Of a DNA stretch of 15,745 bases, positions 1 through 6,523 are shown piece by piece. The stretch lies in assembly GCA_003554005.1 (NCBI GenBank), contig PWEU01000160.1, forward strand, positions 1-15,745. Reading direction: 5' to 3'. The stretch comes from Nitriliruptoraceae bacterium. Its GTDB lineage: Bacteria > Actinomycetota > Nitriliruptoria > Nitriliruptorales > Nitriliruptoraceae. The notes under the pieces are model-generated. The model had not been told where the DNA came from, searched no databases, and saw nothing but the letters and a program-made list of their open reading frames with translations. Numbering within the stretch: the first letter of the stretch is position 1; each line of letters opens with the position of its first letter. Made by a program: the position numbers and the translations under genes.

Positions 1-209
1 AGTGGCGGGGTCAGCGACACCGAGCTGACGGCGTTGGCCGTCATGCCGTGGGGCACGCCATGGGCCTCGGTGGTCATGACGGCGACACCGCTGAGGAACG
101 AGCCCATGGCGGCACGGAACGTCACCGGCGTGGGGTCGGTCACGTCGCTGTCGCCGGGGGTCGCAGGGACCCTCGGCTCGGTCAGGTCCTGGCGCTGCTC
201 GATGGTCAT
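1..209 (-). CDS. Flavin reductase-like FMN-binding protein (5' part only)
   Basis: Partial gene: the start is inside the window and the 3' end runs off the left edge, leaving 69 whole codons. After a variable, Pro/Asp/Thr-rich leader of about 30 residues it reads FRAAMGSFLSGVAVMTT, then HGMTANAVSSVSLTPPL. This is the opening of the flavin reductase-like split-barrel family (short-chain NAD(P)H:flavin oxidoreductases, HpaC/ActVB type), where the MTANA..SVSL..P segment contributes to FMN binding. Such proteins reduce free flavin for a partner monooxygenase or are FMN-dependent oxidoreductases; the partner cannot be told here. The start is the ATG at 209, preceded by a weak GAGG only two bases away. 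A GTG at codon 23, just before the conserved domain, is an alternative. It lies 31 bases downstream of the deacetylase gene on the same strand, so the two could be cotranscribed. The family call is secure, the specific role is not. Confidence 0.82.
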   Translation of the reverse strand, partial: MTIEQRQDLTEPRVPATPGDSDVTDPTPVTFRAAMGSFLSGVAVMTTEAHGVPHGMTANAVSSVSLTPP

Positions 210-240
210 GACCTCACACGTCGTTGGTTCCCCCCCCACG

Positions 241-1146
241 CTACTGGCCGACGGCCCGGGGTGGTTGCGGCGGCGCGGTCACCAGCCCGGCGAAGAGGTC
301 GGGCTCGGGCCGCTCCTCCCCACCCAGCACCCCCGACTCCAGGATGAACTGCTCCGTGGCGAACAGCGAGGCGGCGAGCTCTTCGGGGGTGTTGAGGAAG
401 AACGAGTCTGCCCCGATCTGGCTGCGATGGGCGGCCATGGCAGCTCGCTTGCGCGCCAGCCACGGCCCGACGTCGACCTCGGTGGTGATCCGTGCGTCGG
501 GTGTGCCGAGGGGCAGGTCCTCCACCCCTCCGAAGGCCGCATCGCCGAACGGTGAGGCCAGGCCGGCGGCCAGCAGGGCCCGGTGTGCCGCCAGCAGCCG
601 GCCCTTGGCCAGGGTGTGGCTGTAGCGCTTGACGACCTGCCAGGGCGCTGCGGGGAGGGGGGCGGCGGCGTCGGCTGCCAACACGACGGCGCGGACCGTG
701 ACCTGGTGCGCCTTGACGTGGTCGGGGTGTCCGTAGGTGCCCTGCTCGTCGTCCGACACCACGACCTGAGGGCGTTCCGCCCGGAGGATCGTCGCGAGCT
801 TGCGCGCCGCCATCGCCGGGTCGGCGGCGTGGAAGCTGTCGGGGTGCTGGTTGCCCGGGCTCCCCAGCATGCCGCTGTCGCGGTAGCCGAGCTGGTGGTG
901 CTGGTCGACCCCCAGTTCGGCCAGGGCCGCCGCGAGCTCGCGGCGCCGATGGGACACCAGGTCCTCAGCCCCGAGGTGGATACCGGCCAGGTTCTCCCCC
1001 TCCTCACCGGCGGTGCAGGTCACGACCACCGTCCGGATGCCGGCGTCGGCGGCCCGGGCGAGCACGCCACCGCAGGCGATCGACTCGTCGTCGGGGTGGG
1101 GGTGGACGCACAGCAGGGTCAACGGCGCCGGCGGGGTCGGGCTCAT
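241..1146 (-). CDS. PIG-L family zinc deacetylase, MshB/Mca-like (mycothiol metabolism)
   Basis: A 301-residue LmbE/PIG-L deacetylase. The N-terminal HPHPDDE motif supplies His17 and Asp20 as zinc ligands and Asp19 as probable base. TCTAGEEGE (about 43-51) and YRDSGM (88-93) follow. YGHPDHV (139-144) supplies His140 (catalytic) and His143 (zinc ligand). This spacing matches MshB, which removes acetyl from GlcNAc-inositol in mycothiol synthesis. The C-terminal half (AAHRSQI, then FLNTPEE and ATEQFILES) looks more like Mca, the mycothiol S-conjugate amidase, so I cannot choose between them and give no symbol. The protein is cytosolic. The ATG start at 1146 has AGGAG about six bases upstream. 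The gene is divergent from the ribonuclease D gene and is followed on the same strand by the flavin reductase gene. Family membership is firm; the mycothiol role is inferred from motifs. Confidence 0.88.
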   Translation of the reverse strand: MSPTPPAPLTLLCVHPHPDDESIACGGVLARAADAGIRTVVVTCTAGEEGENLAGIHLGAEDLVSHRRRELAAALAELGVDQHHQLGYRDSGMLGSPGNQHPDSFHAADPAMAARKLATILRAERPQVVVSDDEQGTYGHPDHVKAHQVTVRAVVLAADAAAPLPAAPWQVVKRYSHTLAKGRLLAAHRALLAAGLASPFGDAAFGGVEDLPLGTPDARITTEVDVGPWLARKRAAMAAHRSQIGADSFFLNTPEELAASLFATEQFILESGVLGGEERPEPDLFAGLVTAPPQPPRAVGQ

Positions 1147-1177
1147 GATCGCTCCTGGACGGGATCGGTGGCGGCGC

Positions 1178-1183
1178 TAGCCT
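1178..1183 (+). promoter_or_regulatory. Possible -10 element of the ribonuclease D gene
   Basis: TAGCCT fits the TAnnnT pattern and would place transcription initiation near 1190, 26 bases before the chosen GTG at 1216. No clear -35 is visible. If correct, it excludes the upstream in-frame GTG at 1168 as the start. Confidence 0.28.
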
Positions 1184-1215
1184 GCGGACGCCCCCGAGCG
1201 AACCGGATCGACCGC

Positions 1216-2391
1216 GTGGTTGCCCAGGACCTGATCGCCCCCGGGGCCACGCCGTCCATCAGCTTCGTCGACGACGCCACCCGTGTCCGGGAGGCGCTGG
1301 AGGCGATCGACAGCGAGGTGGTCGGGGTCGACGTGGAGCGGGCCGACGCCGACCGCTACTTCCGGCGGGCGGCGCTGGTCCAGATCGGCGCCGAGGAGCA
1401 CTGCGTCCTGCTGGACGCCGTGCGGCTGACCGCCCTGCCGGAGCTCGATGCGCTGCTCGACGGCGACCACCTCGCCGTCCTGCACGCCGTGGAGAACGAC
1501 CTGGAGCCGCTGGCACGGCTCGGCGTCCACCCCGACCGCATCGCCGACACCGCGATCGCCGCGGCGATGCTCGGGTTGCCGACCGGGCTGTCGAAGCTGC
1601 TGACAGAGGTCCTCGGGGTGTCGCTGACCAGCGAGAAGGAGTCGTTCCAGCGCGCTGATTGGGAGCAACGGCCGCTCCCCGGTCAGATGGCGGCCTACGC
1701 TGCGGGCGACGTGGTGCACCTGCCGGCCCTGTGGGCACAGCTCGCGACGCGACTGGAGGCGAGCGGACGGATCAGCTGGTACGAGGAGGAGCTCGCGGCG
1801 ACGCTCGCTGACGCCACGACCGACCACCGTGACTGGACGCGGGTCAAGGGTGCCGGTCGGCTCGATCCGCAGCAGCGGGCCCTGCTGCAGGCCCTGTGGC
1901 AGGCACGGGAAGCCGCGGCCCGTGCCCACGACATCGCCCCCAACCTCCTCCTCCACGACGACGTGCTGCGCGATCTGGCGGTGGACCCGCCACGGACCGA
2001 GGCGCAGCTGGTCCGACGCAGCCCGCGGCGCCGGGGGCTGCTGCGGGAGCACGTGGCGCCGCTGTTCGCGGCCGTCGAGGCCGGCCTGGAGGCCGAGCCG
2101 ATCGCTCGGCCCCACAGCGCCCGCCTCACCGACGACGAGCGCGCCGCCTTCGATGCCCTGCGTGCCCGCCGGGCGGCCGTCGCCGAGGAGCACGGGCTCG
2201 ACGCCGGGGTGCTGTGCCCGTCGAAGGTGCTGTGGGCGGCGGTCGCCGGGACGCCCCGGGACGGTCAGGAGCTGTGCGCCCTCACCGGGCTGCGGGCCTG
2301 GCAGACCGGGGTGCTGGCCGGCCCACTGTGGGAGGCCTACGTCGGCTCGCGACCGGACGATGGCGACGACCGGCCACTCGACGACGGGTGA
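1216..2391 (+). CDS. rnd: Ribonuclease D (3'-5' exoribonuclease with HRDC domains)
   Basis: A 391-residue DEDDy exonuclease. The catalytic residues are visible: Asp39 and Glu41 in VDVERA, Asp95 in HAVENDLEPL, then Tyr161 and Asp165 in YAAGDVVHL. The exonuclease domain (about 15-185) is followed by two HRDC-like helical domains (about 212-290 and 303-375), the arrangement of E. coli RNase D. It is expected to trim 3' ends of tRNA precursors and other small structured RNAs in the cytosol. The GTG start at 1216 is chosen because the fold begins near residue 15 and a possible -10 lies just upstream. GTG at 1168 would add 16 residues. The reading frame stays open far upstream only because it lies opposite the deacetylase gene. 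It ends 15 bases short of the convergent ispH stop, with no obvious terminator between. Confidence 0.9.
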   Translation: MVAQDLIAPGATPSISFVDDATRVREALEAIDSEVVGVDVERADADRYFRRAALVQIGAEEHCVLLDAVRLTALPELDALLDGDHLAVLHAVENDLEPLARLGVHPDRIADTAIAAAMLGLPTGLSKLLTEVLGVSLTSEKESFQRADWEQRPLPGQMAAYAAGDVVHLPALWAQLATRLEASGRISWYEEELAATLADATTDHRDWTRVKGAGRLDPQQRALLQALWQAREAAARAHDIAPNLLLHDDVLRDLAVDPPRTEAQLVRRSPRRRGLLREHVAPLFAAVEAGLEAEPIARPHSARLTDDERAAFDALRARRAAVAEEHGLDAGVLCPSKVLWAAVAGTPRDGQELCALTGLRAWQTGVLAGPLWEAYVGSRPDDGDDRPLDDG

Positions 2392-2406
2392 CCGCAAGCC
2401 GAGGTG

Positions 2407-3366
2407 TCAGCCGGCGCCGCGCTGCTCCGCGAGACGACGGGCCAGGTTGGCAGGCATGGAGAACTCCACGTCCTCATCGACGACCATCACGGTGTCGACC
2501 GTGGTGAGCCCTCGCGCCTTGAACCAGTCGATGACCTCCTCGACCAGCACCTCCGGCGCGGAGGCCCCCGAGGTGAGCCCGACGGTGCCGACCCCTTCGA
2601 ACCACGACTCATCGATCTCCGAGGCATCGTCGATCAGGTGGGCCGGGACCGACCGGTCCTGGCTGACCTCGACCAGCCGCTTGGAGTTCGAGGAGGTCTG
2701 GGACCCAACGACGAGGACGAGGTCGCACCGGGTGGCGAGCTGCTTCACCGCGTCCTGGCGGTTCTGGGTCGCATAGCAGATGTCGTCGCTCTTGGGCTGC
2801 TTGAGCCCGGGGAACCGCTGGTTCAGGCGGGCCACGACGTCCGCGGTCTCGTCCATGGACAGGGTCGTCTGGGTGATGTAGGTCACCTGGCCGTCGTCGT
2901 CGAACGCGAGCTGGTCGACGTCCTCGGCCGTCTCCACGAGGTGGATCCGGTCCCGCGCCTGCCCGGTGGTCCCGATCACCTCCTGGTGGCCGGCGTGACC
3001 GATCATGACGATGTCCATCGCGTCGCGGGCGTAGCGGCGGGCCTCCTGGTGGACCTTGGTCACCAGGGGGCAGGTGGCGTCGATGAGGGTGTGATCGAGC
3101 TTCTTCGAGTTCTCGAAGGCCTCGGGGGGGCTGCCATGGGCGGAGAAGACGATGACCGCCCCCTCGGGCCCCTCGGTCTCGTCCTCGACGAACACCGCAC
3201 CCTTGCGGCGCAGACTCTCCACCACGTGGGTGTTGTGCACGATCTCGTGGCGGACGTACACCGGAGCCCCGAAGGCTTCCAGCGCCTTCTCCACGATGAG
3301 CACGGCGCGGTCGACCCCGGCGCAGAAACCGCGGGGTGCAGCGAGCAGGAGCGAGTGGGGAGCCAT
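2407..3366 (-). CDS. ispH: 4-hydroxy-3-methylbut-2-enyl diphosphate reductase (IspH/LytB)
   Basis: IspH is the last enzyme of the MEP pathway and reduces HMBPP to IPP and DMAPP using a [4Fe-4S] cluster. The 319 residues carry the three cluster cysteines Cys15 (PRGFCAGV), Cys99 (DATCPLV) and Cys197 (DDICYATQ). Substrate-site residues are also present: His40 in VRHEIVHN, His77 in SAHG, His127 and Glu129 in GHAGHQEV, and the SSNS motif near 225-228. Length and domain order are normal, so the protein should be a full active cytosolic enzyme. The ATG at 3366 is certain from family alignment because conserved sequence begins at residue 5. No ribosome binding site precedes it; instead TACCAT lies at the right distance for initiation exactly on the ATG. 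The gene is divergent from the potassium operon and convergent with rnd. Confidence 0.96.
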   Translation of the reverse strand: MAPHSLLLAAPRGFCAGVDRAVLIVEKALEAFGAPVYVRHEIVHNTHVVESLRRKGAVFVEDETEGPEGAVIVFSAHGSPPEAFENSKKLDHTLIDATCPLVTKVHQEARRYARDAMDIVMIGHAGHQEVIGTTGQARDRIHLVETAEDVDQLAFDDDGQVTYITQTTLSMDETADVVARLNQRFPGLKQPKSDDICYATQNRQDAVKQLATRCDLVLVVGSQTSSNSKRLVEVSQDRSVPAHLIDDASEIDESWFEGVGTVGLTSGASAPEVLVEEVIDWFKARGLTTVDTVMVVDEDVEFSMPANLARRLAEQRGAG

Positions 3367-3372
3367 GGCGCG

Positions 3373-3378
3373 ATGGTA
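3373..3378 (-). promoter_or_regulatory. Probable -10 element giving a leaderless ispH transcript
   Basis: Read on the minus strand this is TACCAT (TAnnnT). Six bases separate it from the A of the ispH ATG at 3366, the usual -10 to start-site distance. No Shine-Dalgarno-like sequence precedes the ATG (TCGCGCC only), which fits a leaderless mRNA, a common actinobacterial arrangement. No convincing -35 is seen. Confidence 0.42.
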
Positions 3379-3410
3379 CCGAGGTCCTGCAGGTCACCTC
3401 CCGGCTCGGG

Positions 3411-3416
3411 CATACT
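3411..3416 (+). promoter_or_regulatory. Possible -10 element of the trk operon
   Basis: CATACT keeps the key A at position 2 and T at position 6 of a -10 box and is among the most AT-rich spots in the 162-base divergent gap between ispH and trkA. It would give a leader of about 105 bases before the GTG at 3529. No good -35 is visible, and the rest of this gap shows nothing else I can name. Confidence 0.28.
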
Positions 3417-3528
3417 GACGGCCGGGCCCGGTCAACCAACGACCGGGTCCGCGCGCGCCGGACGCTTCGACCCCGCCCCACCAGGTGCGGTGACGTCGCC
3501 GCGGCCCGCCCGGCGCGGCGAGGGTGAC

Positions 3529-4209
3529 GTGCACATCATCATCGGCGGTTGCGGCCGCCTCGGTGCGGAGATCGCGGAGCAGCTCTCCGCCGACCGGAAC
3601 ACCGACGTGGTCGTGATCGACAGCGACCCACTCGCCTTCGATCGGCTCGGCAGCGGGTTCAACGGCGACACGGTCATCGGTGACTGCACCGATCGGGATG
3701 TGCTCGAGCAGGCGGGGGTGGACCGGGCCGACGGCCTCATCGCGGTGACCCGCTCCGACAACGCGAACCTCATGGCGGTCGAGATCGCCACCCACCTCTA
3801 CGACGTCGAGCGCACGATCGCGCGGCTGTTCAACCCCGACCGCGAGGAGGTGTACCGCAAGCTCGGTGTGCGCTACGTGTCCTCCACCGGGGTGATCGCG
3901 AAGCTGTTCCTCAACGAGTTCCAGGAGGAGAGCTATCCCCTCCACGTGCACTTCCCCGACACCGACATCGCCATGGTCGACCTGGAGATCGACACCGGTG
4001 GGCACGCGATGACGGTGGAGGAGTTCGAGCTCGACGGCATGCTGCGCATCGCCGCGGTGCGCCGCGGACCACGGACCTTCATCCCCGACCGCACCGACCG
4101 GCTGGAGCGGGACGACATCGTGACGGCCGCCATGAAGCCGGCCGCCGCGCGTCGCGTCGCGGAGCTGGTGCGCGAGCCCTTCGACCGCGACCGTGCCCGG
4201 GAGGCCTGA
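3529..4209 (+). CDS. trkA: TrkA family K+ uptake regulatory protein (first copy)
   Basis: A 226-residue cytosolic gating subunit of a Trk/Ktr potassium channel. The N-terminal RCK domain opens with HIIIGGCGRLG, whose Gly7, Gly9 and Gly12 form the dinucleotide-binding GxGxxG. VVVIDSD follows, with acidic Asp31 at the end of the second strand to hold a ribose. The segment from about 140 to 215 fits an RCK_C ligand-binding domain. It has one RCK unit, like KtrA or mycobacterial CeoB/CeoC, and about half of the double E. coli TrkA. The GTG start at 3529 sits directly before the first strand, with GAGGG four bases upstream. The long open frame further upstream is only the opposite strand of ispH. 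The second trkA starts three bases after its stop. The family is certain; assembly with the second copy is inferred. Confidence 0.93.
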   Translation: MHIIIGGCGRLGAEIAEQLSADRNTDVVVIDSDPLAFDRLGSGFNGDTVIGDCTDRDVLEQAGVDRADGLIAVTRSDNANLMAVEIATHLYDVERTIARLFNPDREEVYRKLGVRYVSSTGVIAKLFLNEFQEESYPLHVHFPDTDIAMVDLEIDTGGHAMTVEEFELDGMLRIAAVRRGPRTFIPDRTDRLERDDIVTAAMKPAAARRVAELVREPFDRDRAREA

Positions 4210-4212
4210 GAC

Positions 4213-4878
4213 GTGTACGTCGTGATCGTGGGTGGCGGACGCATCGGTCGGCACATCGCCCGTGACCTGTACGACAACGGCCACGAGGTGACCGTCATCG
4301 AGCGCATCGCGAACCGGTGCGAGCAGCTGGTGGTGGACACCGACGTGCTGGTGATCGAGGGGGACGCCTGCGACGTGCGCTACCTCGAGCAGGCCCACAC
4401 CGACCGCGCGGACGCCTTCGTGGCCACCACCCACGAGGACGATGACAACCTCGTGGCCTGTCAGCTGGCGAAGATCGAGTTCGGGGTCCGCCGCGCCATC
4501 AGCCGGGGGACCACGCCGAAGAACGTGGAGATCTTCGAGACGCTCGGGATCGAGCCCGTGTCCTCGACCCGGTTGATCTCCGAGCTGCTCGAGAACGAGT
4601 TCTCCGTCGGGGAGTTGATCCCCCTCACGAGCCTCAAGGGCGGCCGGGTCCAGCTCGTGGAACTGCGGATCCCCGAGGGGCCCGACGCCCCCGAGCCCCG
4701 CCCCCTGGCCGATCTCGACCTGCCGGCCGAGTCCATCGTCGTCGCGGTGTTCCGCGGCAACGAGACCGTGATCCCCCAGGGCTCGACCGAGATCTCGCCC
4801 GGCGATGAGGTGGTGGCCCTGACCACCCCGGAGCTCGAGGCCCGCCTGACCAGCGTGCTCCTCGGACGTCGACGATGA
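4213..4878 (+). CDS. trkA: TrkA family K+ uptake regulatory protein (second copy)
   Basis: A second single-unit RCK protein of 221 residues. It begins MYVVIVGGGRIG, with the complete GxGxxG (Gly7, Gly9, Gly12). Glu30 at the end of strand two is a ribose-binding acidic residue typical of NAD(H)-binding Rossmann folds; the first copy has Asp here. The C-terminal half (about 138-217) matches an RCK_C domain, with DEVVALTTPE near the end. It diverges clearly from its neighbour outside the nucleotide motif, so the pair is an old duplication rather than a recent one. The GTG start at 4213 has GGGAGG eight bases upstream, overlapping the end of the first trkA. Its TGA overlaps the ATG of the next small gene by four bases. 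The two TrkA proteins may form a mixed ring on TrkH; that is inference. Confidence 0.92.
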   Translation: MYVVIVGGGRIGRHIARDLYDNGHEVTVIERIANRCEQLVVDTDVLVIEGDACDVRYLEQAHTDRADAFVATTHEDDDNLVACQLAKIEFGVRRAISRGTTPKNVEIFETLGIEPVSSTRLISELLENEFSVGELIPLTSLKGGRVQLVELRIPEGPDAPEPRPLADLDLPAESIVVAVFRGNETVIPQGSTEISPGDEVVALTTPELEARLTSVLLGRRR

Positions 4879-5006
4879 GCCGGCGGGCGATCCCCGGGTT
4901 CTGGCGTGAGCGCGCCCGCGGGGTGGGCTACGTCGTCCTGCTCGGAGGCGCGGTGCTGGTGGTGGCCACCCTCATCGCCACGGCCGCCCTGGTGGCGGTC
5001 CCGTGA
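4875..5006 (+). CDS. Small single-helix membrane protein between trkA and trkH
   Basis: A 43-residue open frame. Its ATG overlaps the second trkA stop (ATGA, 4875-4878), and its own TGA overlaps the GTG of trkH (GTGA, 5003-5006). It fills the gap exactly. The first 16 residues (MSRRAIPGFWRERARG) are basic. The remaining 27 are hydrophobic (VGYVVLLGGAVLVVATL, then IATAALVAVP) and would form one transmembrane helix with the N-terminus in the cytoplasm. Third codon positions are almost all G or C, as in neighbouring genes. I recognise no family. By analogy with KdpF, the one-helix peptide of the Kdp potassium pump, it may bind or stabilise TrkH; this is inference from position and topology only. 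An alternative is that it is a coupling leader whose translation matters more than its product. Confidence 0.68.
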   Translation: MSRRAIPGFWRERARGVGYVVLLGGAVLVVATLIATAALVAVP

Positions 5007-6523
5007 CCGCGATCCTGCGCCCCGATGCCGACGACATCAAGCTGATCGGCTACTACCTCGGCAAGGTCCTGCTCGGACTCGGGCTGCTCCAGCTCATCCC
5101 CCTGGTGACGGCGCTGACGCTCGGTGAGTGGAACTCCGCCAGCGCGTTCGCGATCGGTGCCGCCATCGCGATCATCGCGTGGGCGCTCAGCGACGGCCTG
5201 CTGGCCACCCGGCAGCCACTCAGCTGGGCCCACGGCATGGTGATCGTCGCCCTGGCGTGGCTGCTCGGACCGATCGCGACCGCGGTCCCGATGTTGCTGT
5301 CGGGACGGTTCACCGACCCCGTGCACGCGCTGTTCGAGTCGATGTCGGCGCTGACCACCACGGGGATGGCGGTGATCCACGACCTCGACCACCCCCCGGT
5401 GTCCGAGGACCTGTTCCGCCACCTGCTGCAGATCGCCGGTGGGCTCGGGATCATCATCGTGGTGCTGTCGGTGTTCGCCGCCGGCGGGGCCCGCATCACC
5501 ACCCTCTACGCCTCCGAGGGCCGGGACGAACGGGTCCTGCCGAACATCATCCGCACCGCCCGGTTCATCTTCCAGGTCGCCTCGACGCTGTTCGTCGTGG
5601 GCACCACCGCCCTGGTGATCGCGCTCGTGGCCACCGGGTTCACCTTCCCCCGGGCCGTCTACCACGGGGTGAACCTGTTCTTCGCCTCCTTCGCCACCGG
5701 CGGCTTCTCGGTGATGCAGTCCTCGATCATCTACTACCACTCGGCCACGGTCGAGCTGCTCGTCGGGCTGATCATGGTGGCCGGCACGCTGTCGTTCGGC
5801 CTCCACCTGGCGCTGTGGCGGGGCGACCCCCGCGACGTGCTCCGCCACCTCGAGACCCGCACGCTGACGGTCACCACCAGCCTGCTGTTCGCGCTGCTGT
5901 GCGTCGGGCTGGTGCGCGCCGGCTCCTACGACACCGTCGAGGCGCTGCTGCGCAAGGGCCTGTTCACGATGGTGTCAGCGGCCTCCAGCACCGGCCACCA
6001 GGTCAACGTCGGCGACACCTACCTCTACGACTGGGGCCTGCTGGCGCCCGCCGCGATCGTCGGCGCGATGGCGATGGGTGGCATGGCCTCCTCCACCGCC
6101 GGTGGCATCAAGGCGCTCAGGGGGGGCATCACCTTCAAGTCCCTGACCCACGAGATCCGGCGCATCCTGCTCCCCGAGTCCGCGCTCGTGGTCACCACCT
6201 ACCACGCCGGCAAACGCCAGGTGCTGCGCGACGAGAACGCGCGAGCAGCGACCACCGTGCTACTGCTGTTCATCGCCAGCTACCTCCTCGGCATCACCAC
6301 CGCGCTGGCCTACGGTGAGCTCGACCTGACCCAGGCCATCTTCGAGGCCGTGTCGGTCGGTTCGAACATCGGGGTCTCGATCGGGGTGGTGAACCCGGGC
6401 ATGCCCGACGGACTGGCGCTGGTCTACATCCTGCAGATGTGGCTCGGCCGACTCGAGTTCGTCGCCGCCTTCGCGCTGCTCGGCTACCTGTTCTCGCTGG
6501 CACGCGGACGGGCACGGGCATGA
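5003..6523 (+). CDS. trkH: TrkH family K+ uptake channel subunit
   Basis: A 506-residue integral membrane protein of the Trk/Ktr/HKT superfamily, the pore of the potassium uptake system. All four pore-loop repeats are present, each with its filter glycine: LTTTG (Gly121), ATGG (Gly233), SSTG (Gly331) and SNIG (Gly457). GGMASSTAGGIKALR (359-373) is the characteristic gating-loop region before the fourth repeat, and GRLEF (482-486) carries the conserved arginine below the filter. About ten membrane segments are apparent. The first pore loop has QIAGGLGI where the family usually has WIGGMGI, a mild change. The GTG start at 5003 overlaps the small upstream gene by four bases, and its TGA overlaps the next ATG (6520-6523). 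Nucleotide-dependent control by the upstream TrkA proteins is expected from the family. Confidence 0.95.
   Translation: MTAILRPDADDIKLIGYYLGKVLLGLGLLQLIPLVTALTLGEWNSASAFAIGAAIAIIAWALSDGLLATRQPLSWAHGMVIVALAWLLGPIATAVPMLLSGRFTDPVHALFESMSALTTTGMAVIHDLDHPPVSEDLFRHLLQIAGGLGIIIVVLSVFAAGGARITTLYASEGRDERVLPNIIRTARFIFQVASTLFVVGTTALVIALVATGFTFPRAVYHGVNLFFASFATGGFSVMQSSIIYYHSATVELLVGLIMVAGTLSFGLHLALWRGDPRDVLRHLETRTLTVTTSLLFALLCVGLVRAGSYDTVEALLRKGLFTMVSAASSTGHQVNVGDTYLYDWGLLAPAAIVGAMAMGGMASSTAGGIKALRGGITFKSLTHEIRRILLPESALVVTTYHAGKRQVLRDENARAATTVLLLFIASYLLGITTALAYGELDLTQAIFEAVSVGSNIGVSIGVVNPGMPDGLALVYILQMWLGRLEFVAAFALLGYLFSLARGRARA

Noticed and set aside
143..152. TrkH first-loop change (residues 143-150 of the protein, QIAGGLGI) as a selectivity change
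   Set aside because: All four filter glycines and the conserved arginine are present, so the change is probably neutral family variation. Numbers here are protein residues, not bases.
583..1215. N-terminal extension of the ribonuclease D frame
   Set aside because: The frame is open only because it lies opposite the deacetylase gene; the translated part has no domain and family proteins begin near the GTG at 1216.
1177..2397. Minus-strand 406-codon frame opposite ribonuclease D
   Set aside because: The plus-strand frame carries all DEDDy residues; the antisense product is compositionally biased and has no motif.
2404..3528. N-terminal extension of the first trkA frame
   Set aside because: It lies opposite ispH; the Rossmann strand begins directly at the GTG at 3529.
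3394..4434. Minus-strand 346-codon frame opposite the two trkA genes
   Set aside because: It is a shadow of clear RCK-domain genes; the product is Val/His/Asp-rich without a domain.
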